8,123 nt of DNA from an uncultured Paracoccaceae bacterium (GTDB lineage: Bacteria > Pseudomonadota > Alphaproteobacteria > Rhodobacterales > Rhodobacteraceae): positions 1-8,123 of the forward strand of contig CAKZNY010000082.1 of assembly GCA_937132145.1 (NCBI GenBank). Direction: 5' to 3'. The translations under genes were made by a program, and so were the position numbers. The notes beneath the pieces are model-generated. The model ran no database searches and was not told the DNA's origin. It worked only from the letters and a program-made list of their open reading frames with translations. Position 1 is the stretch's first letter. Each line of letters begins with the position of its first letter. Below, in pieces: positions 4,993 through 8,123 of the stretch.

Positions 4993-7371
4993 ATGAATGA
5001 TTGGGATTTCAATGAATCAGACGCCTTCGAGGCGGCAAGCAGCACAAGCTTGTCCGCGCAGGCCATGGCTGTACGCGGGCAAGCGGATACCTCTTATCTG
5101 GACGGTCTGAACCCTCCACAACTTGAAGCGGTTATGACATTGGACGGCCCCGTTTTGATGCTGGCTGGTGCCGGCACGGGCAAAACCAAGGCGCTGATTA
5201 CGCGGATCACGCATTTGTTGAACACCGGTCGTGCGCAACCAAACGAAATTCTGGCGGTGACGTTTACCAACAAAGCCGCCAAGGAAATGAAGATACGGGT
5301 CGGCCAGAACATCGGCGGCGTGATCGAAGGGATGCCGTGGCTGGGCACCTTCCACTCGATTTGCGTGAAACTGCTGCGCCGCCATGCAGAACTGGCGGGG
5401 TTGAAATCCAACTTCACCATTCTGGATACGGACGACCAGATCCGCCTGCTGAAACAACTTATCCGCGCCGAGAATATCGACGAAAAGCGCTGGCCTGCGC
5501 GGATGCTGGCCAGCCATATCGACAGTTGGAAGAATCGCGCCCTGACCCCCGATATGGTTCCATCATCCGAGGCCAGTCATTACGACCGTCGCGGGGTCGA
5601 GTTTTACACCCTCTATCAAGCGCGGCTGTTGACCCTGAACGCGGTCGATTTCGGCGATTTGCTGCTGCACGTGGTGCGGATATTCCAGACCCACAAAAGC
5701 GTGCTGGAGAAGTATCAGACATGGTTCAAATACATTCTGGTGGACGAGTACCAAGACACCAACGTCGCCCAATACCTGTGGCTGCGCCTACTGGCCAGCG
5801 GCCATAAAAACATCTGTTGCGTGGGTGATGACGACCAGTCGATCTACGGCTGGCGCGGGGCAGAAGTCGGCAACATTCTGCGCTTCGAGAAGGATTTTCC
5901 CGGTGCGAAGGTTGTCCGGCTGGAACAAAACTACCGCTCCACTCCGCATATTTTAGCGGCCGCCAGCAGCGTGATTGCGGGCAACGAGGACCGCCTTGGC
6001 AAGACCCTGTGGACCGCCGAAACCGAGGGCGAGAAACTCCGCCTGATCGGCCATTGGGACGGCGACGAGGAAGCCCGCTGGATCGGTGAAGAAATCGAGG
6101 CCTATCAACGCGGCACCCGCAATCTGGACCCGATACCGCTGGATGGCATGGCGATTCTGGTGCGCGCCTCGTACCTGATGCGCGCCTTCGAGGACCGGTT
6201 TTTAAGCATCGGAATCCCTTATCGCGTGATCGGTGGGCCGCGCTTTTATGAACGGCTCGAAATCCGCGATGCGATGGCGTATTTCCGCGTGGTTGTGTCC
6301 CCCGACGACGGGCTGGCGTTTGAACGCATTGTGAACACGCCCAAACGCGGGTTGGGCGATAAAGCGCAGCAGATGATTAACAATGTGGCGAGGCAAAACG
6401 GGGTTTCGCTGATCGAGGCATCGCGGATTGTGGTGGATGAAAAGCTGCTGCCAGCGCGGGCGTGTAATTCACTTGGTAAGTTGGTGGACAGCTTTGACCG
6501 TTGGGGTATGCAGCTAAAAAGTGGCATCGGGCATGTCGATCTGGCCGAGATTATTCTGGACGAATCCGGCTACACCGCACACTGGAAAAACGACACATCC
6601 CCCGATGCGGCGGGGCGTTTGGAGAACCTGAAAGAGCTGGTCAAAGCCCTTGAGGAATTCGAGAATTTTCAAGGTTTTCTTGAGCATATCTCGCTGGTTA
6701 TGGACAATGCGGCGGATGACGCAGGCGAGAAAGTCAGCATCATGACCCTGCACGCCGCCAAAGGGCTGGAATTCCCCTGCGTGTTCCTGCCCGGCTGGGA
6801 AGAAGGGCTATTTCCGAGCCAGCGCACAATGGATGAAAGCGGACTTAAGGGCGTCGAGGAAGAACGCCGCCTCGCCTATGTCGGCATCACCCGTGCCGAG
6901 AAAATTTGCACCATCAGTTTCGTCGCCAACCGGCGGATATATAACAAGTGGCAAAACGCCCTGCCCTCGCGGTTCATCGACGAATTGCCGGCGGATCACG
7001 TGGATGTCCTGACCCCTCCGGGGCTTTATGGCGGCAATTTCGGGTCGGCGGCACCCAAGAAATTCGAAGGCATGATGCGCGGTAGCGATCTGGAGGGGCG
7101 GGCGGCGAAGGCCGATGTTTACAACTCTCCGGGCTGGAAACGCATGCAATCCCGCACAAAACGCCCCCACGCAATCCCATCCGTTGCACGGGACGTCGTG
7201 GACGCGGAGGTGGTCTCGTGGGGCCTCGGCGACCGCGTATTTCACCAGAAATTCGGCTACGGCGCAGTGGTCGAGGTGGACGGAGACAAGCTGTCAATCG
7301 CGTTCGAGAAGGCTGGCGAAAAGAAGGTGATTGCCAGTTACGTGACGGGTGCTGGGGAGGTGCCGTTTTAA
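4993..7371 (+). CDS. uvrD: UvrD/PcrA-type DNA helicase II
   Basis: Encodes a 792-residue superfamily 1A 3'-5' DNA helicase that unwinds DNA in nucleotide excision repair, mismatch repair and replication restart, and removes RecA filaments in the family. The helicase motifs are in order: Q motif LNPPQLEAV (about 39-47); Walker A AGAGTGKT (58-65); Ia VTFTNKAAKEM; II VDEYQDTN (250-257); III GDDDQSIYGWRG (278-289); IV EQNYRS (311-316); V MTLHAAKGLEF (584-594); VI EERRLAYVGITRAEK (623-637). The last ~50 residues, beginning WGLGDRVFHQKFGYG, match the C-terminal Tudor-like domain of PcrA/UvrD that contacts RNA polymerase. The ATG at 4993 is preferred over the in-frame TTG at 4972: it yields the acidic leader MNDWDFNESDAFEAA, a pattern I recall from rhodobacterial homologues. 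No clear Shine-Dalgarno precedes either. An SOS box lies upstream, and tag follows 44 bp downstream. Confidence 0.95.
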   Translation: MNDWDFNESDAFEAASSTSLSAQAMAVRGQADTSYLDGLNPPQLEAVMTLDGPVLMLAGAGTGKTKALITRITHLLNTGRAQPNEILAVTFTNKAAKEMKIRVGQNIGGVIEGMPWLGTFHSICVKLLRRHAELAGLKSNFTILDTDDQIRLLKQLIRAENIDEKRWPARMLASHIDSWKNRALTPDMVPSSEASHYDRRGVEFYTLYQARLLTLNAVDFGDLLLHVVRIFQTHKSVLEKYQTWFKYILVDEYQDTNVAQYLWLRLLASGHKNICCVGDDDQSIYGWRGAEVGNILRFEKDFPGAKVVRLEQNYRSTPHILAAASSVIAGNEDRLGKTLWTAETEGEKLRLIGHWDGDEEARWIGEEIEAYQRGTRNLDPIPLDGMAILVRASYLMRAFEDRFLSIGIPYRVIGGPRFYERLEIRDAMAYFRVVVSPDDGLAFERIVNTPKRGLGDKAQQMINNVARQNGVSLIEASRIVVDEKLLPARACNSLGKLVDSFDRWGMQLKSGIGHVDLAEIILDESGYTAHWKNDTSPDAAGRLENLKELVKALEEFENFQGFLEHISLVMDNAADDAGEKVSIMTLHAAKGLEFPCVFLPGWEEGLFPSQRTMDESGLKGVEEERRLAYVGITRAEKICTISFVANRRIYNKWQNALPSRFIDELPADHVDVLTPPGLYGGNFGSAAPKKFEGMMRGSDLEGRAAKADVYNSPGWKRMQSRTKRPHAIPSVARDVVDAEVVSWGLGDRVFHQKFGYGAVVEVDGDKLSIAFEKAGEKKVIASYVTGAGEVPF

Positions 7372-7378
7372 GGGGGGC

Positions 7379-7401
7379 GGTGGGTGAATCACCCACCCTA
7401 C
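7379..7401 (-). repeat. REP-like palindrome with GTAG foot, between uvrD and tag
   Basis: On the minus strand a GTAG tetranucleotide (7401-7398) leads straight into a hairpin. The arm GGTGGGT (7397-7391) and loop GATTC are followed by the arm ACCCACC (7385-7379); the palindrome can be extended to nine bases per arm around a single central base. It starts seven bases after the uvrD stop and touches the tag ribosome binding site. No T-tract follows, so intrinsic termination is unlikely. It shares the GTAG foot and GGTG...CACC stem logic with the pair after tag. Confidence 0.65.
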
Positions 7402-7407
7402 GGAGGG
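7402..7407 (+). promoter_or_regulatory. Ribosome binding site of tag
   Basis: GGAGGG stands eight bases before the ATG at 7416 and only two bases before the in-frame ATG at 7410, so it decides for 7416 as the start. It directly adjoins the REP-like hairpin, whose folding could affect access to it. Confidence 0.75.
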
Positions 7408-7415
7408 AAATGCAT

Positions 7416-8018
7416 ATGAGCACGATCATTGGACCAGACGGACAGCCTCGATGTAGTTGGTGTCAGGCCGCGCCGGAATTCTTCCATTATCACGACACCG
7501 AATGGGGTTTTCCCGTTAGCGATGACCGTCGACTGTTCGAAAAACTGTGTCTGGAGAGTTTTCAGTCCGGCCTAAGCTGGCGCACCATCCTTGCCAAACG
7601 CGAGAATTTCCGCGCGGCGTTTGCGAATTTCGATTTCAACAAGATGGCGGATTTCACGCCGGATGACGTGGAGCGTCTGCTGCAAGACAAAGGTATCGTG
7701 CGCCATCGCGGCAAGATCGAGGCGGTGATTAACAACGCAGCGCGGGCGCAGGAAATTGTTGCGCAGGAAGGCTCGCTGGCGGCGTTCATTTGGGGGTTTG
7801 AGCCGGATGCCAGCACGCTGGGGCAACCACAAACGGCCTCGACCTCGGCCGAATCGATTGCTTTGTCGAAGGCGTTGAAAAAGCGCGGCTGGAAGTTTGT
7901 CGGGCCGACCACGGTTTATGCGTTCATGCAGGCAATGGGGCTGATCAACGATCACGTGGAGGGCTGCGTGATGCGGGACAAGGCGGAAAGCATTCGCAAG
8001 GATTTTATACGACCGTAA
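7416..8018 (+). CDS. tag: DNA-3-methyladenine glycosylase I
   Basis: Encodes a 200-residue Tag-type glycosylase that excises 3-methyladenine from alkylated DNA, the first step of base excision repair. E. coli Tag is 187 residues. The zinc-binding residues of the family are all present with the same spacing: Cys13 and His26 near the N terminus (RCSWC, YHDTEWG) and His180 and Cys184 near the C terminus (NDHVEGC). Glu47 in CLESFQSGLSW corresponds to the catalytic/base-recognition Glu38 of E. coli, with Trp55 and Tyr25 as the aromatic pocket residues. The internal stretches RLLQDKGIVRHRGKIEA and ALSKALKKRGWKFVG are typical of the family. The start at 7416 is set by GGAGGG eight bases upstream. 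It follows uvrD on the same strand at 44 bp, so cotranscription and shared SOS control are plausible. An inverted REP-like pair begins four bases after its stop. Confidence 0.95.
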   Translation: MSTIIGPDGQPRCSWCQAAPEFFHYHDTEWGFPVSDDRRLFEKLCLESFQSGLSWRTILAKRENFRAAFANFDFNKMADFTPDDVERLLQDKGIVRHRGKIEAVINNAARAQEIVAQEGSLAAFIWGFEPDASTLGQPQTASTSAESIALSKALKKRGWKFVGPTTVYAFMQAMGLINDHVEGCVMRDKAESIRKDFIRP

Positions 8019-8021
8019 ATC

Positions 8022-8095
8022 CGTAGGGTGTGTGGTTTCCACGCACCAATGGCTTGATTGATGTGTGACGGTGCGTGGGGACCACACACCCTACG
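8022..8095. repeat. Inverted pair of REP-like palindromes (BIME-like element)
   Basis: Arms 8022-8047 and 8070-8095 are reverse complements over 26 bases except two positions, and both of those become G-U pairs in plus-strand RNA. The loop is 22 bases (8048-8069). Each arm is itself a hairpin. Left: GTAG (8023-8026), arm GGTGTGTGG (8027-8035), triloop TTT, arm CCACGCACC (8039-8047). Right, on the minus strand: GTAG, then the same nine-base arm, triloop TCC, and the same closing arm. Both sub-hairpins have one wobble at the same central position. Two head-to-head REPs with GTAG feet is the BIME layout. It could also attenuate transcription or stabilise the tag mRNA end; no T-tract follows. Confidence 0.75.
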
Positions 8096-8123
8096 CACGA
8101 ATAAACGCGGCGTTCGGGTGAAC

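Noticed and set aside
7218..7415. Earlier start for tag inside the 3' end of uvrD
   Set aside because: The extra 66 residues are Arg-rich shadow translation of uvrD in another frame. The GGAGGG at 7402 fixes the start at 7416.
8022..8095. Palindrome after tag as a simple rho-independent terminator
   Set aside because: No run of T follows either arm, the loop is long, and each arm is a separate GTAG-footed hairpin, which fits a REP pair better.
1..8123. CRISPR array
   Set aside because: No set of regularly spaced direct repeats exists; the repeats present are palindromic and isolated.

Overview
The window looks like a chromosomal stretch of a moderately GC-rich alphaproteobacterium, most likely of the Rhodobacteraceae/Roseobacter type. 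This is inferred from the protein sequences (biotin-dependent pyruvate carboxylase, UvrD with an acidic N-terminal leader), from a tRNA-Gly(GCC) of alphaproteobacterial style, and from an SOS box of the alphaproteobacterial form GAAC-N7-GAAC. No rRNA or other decisive taxonomic marker is present.

Region 1-657 is conspicuously AT-rich and unlike the rest. It holds the 3' end of an unrecognised membrane protein gene (2-448), then a decayed, inverted copy of a tRNA-Gly gene (503-573) interrupted by a small hairpin, with further inverted repeats. It stops exactly at the 3' end of an intact tRNA-Gly(GCC) on the minus strand (658-729), which lacks an encoded CCA. This looks like the edge of an accessory segment placed next to a tRNA gene, although no integrase or att direct repeat is visible here.

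From 730 on the sequence is ordinary core chromosome: a probable tRNA promoter, a small four-helix membrane protein (904-1305, unknown function), a full-length pyruvate carboxylase gene on the minus strand (1392-4838), and a divergent intergenic region of about 150 bp. Next come uvrD/pcrA (4993-7371) and tag, 3-methyladenine DNA glycosylase I (7416-8018), on the plus strand 44 bp apart.

uvrD and tag form a likely DNA-repair operon, and a perfect GAAC-N7-GAAC LexA site lies 43 bp before the uvrD ATG, so both genes may be SOS-induced. tag is bracketed by palindromic elements of one family. Each has a GTAG tetranucleotide at the 5' foot of a hairpin, with one copy between uvrD and tag and an inverted pair after tag. 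This is the architecture of REP/BIME elements mobilised by RAYT-type transposases. I see no complete undescribed multi-gene system. The best leads are the REP-like family, the SOS-controlled uvrD-tag unit and the tRNA-linked AT-rich edge with its broken tRNA copy.
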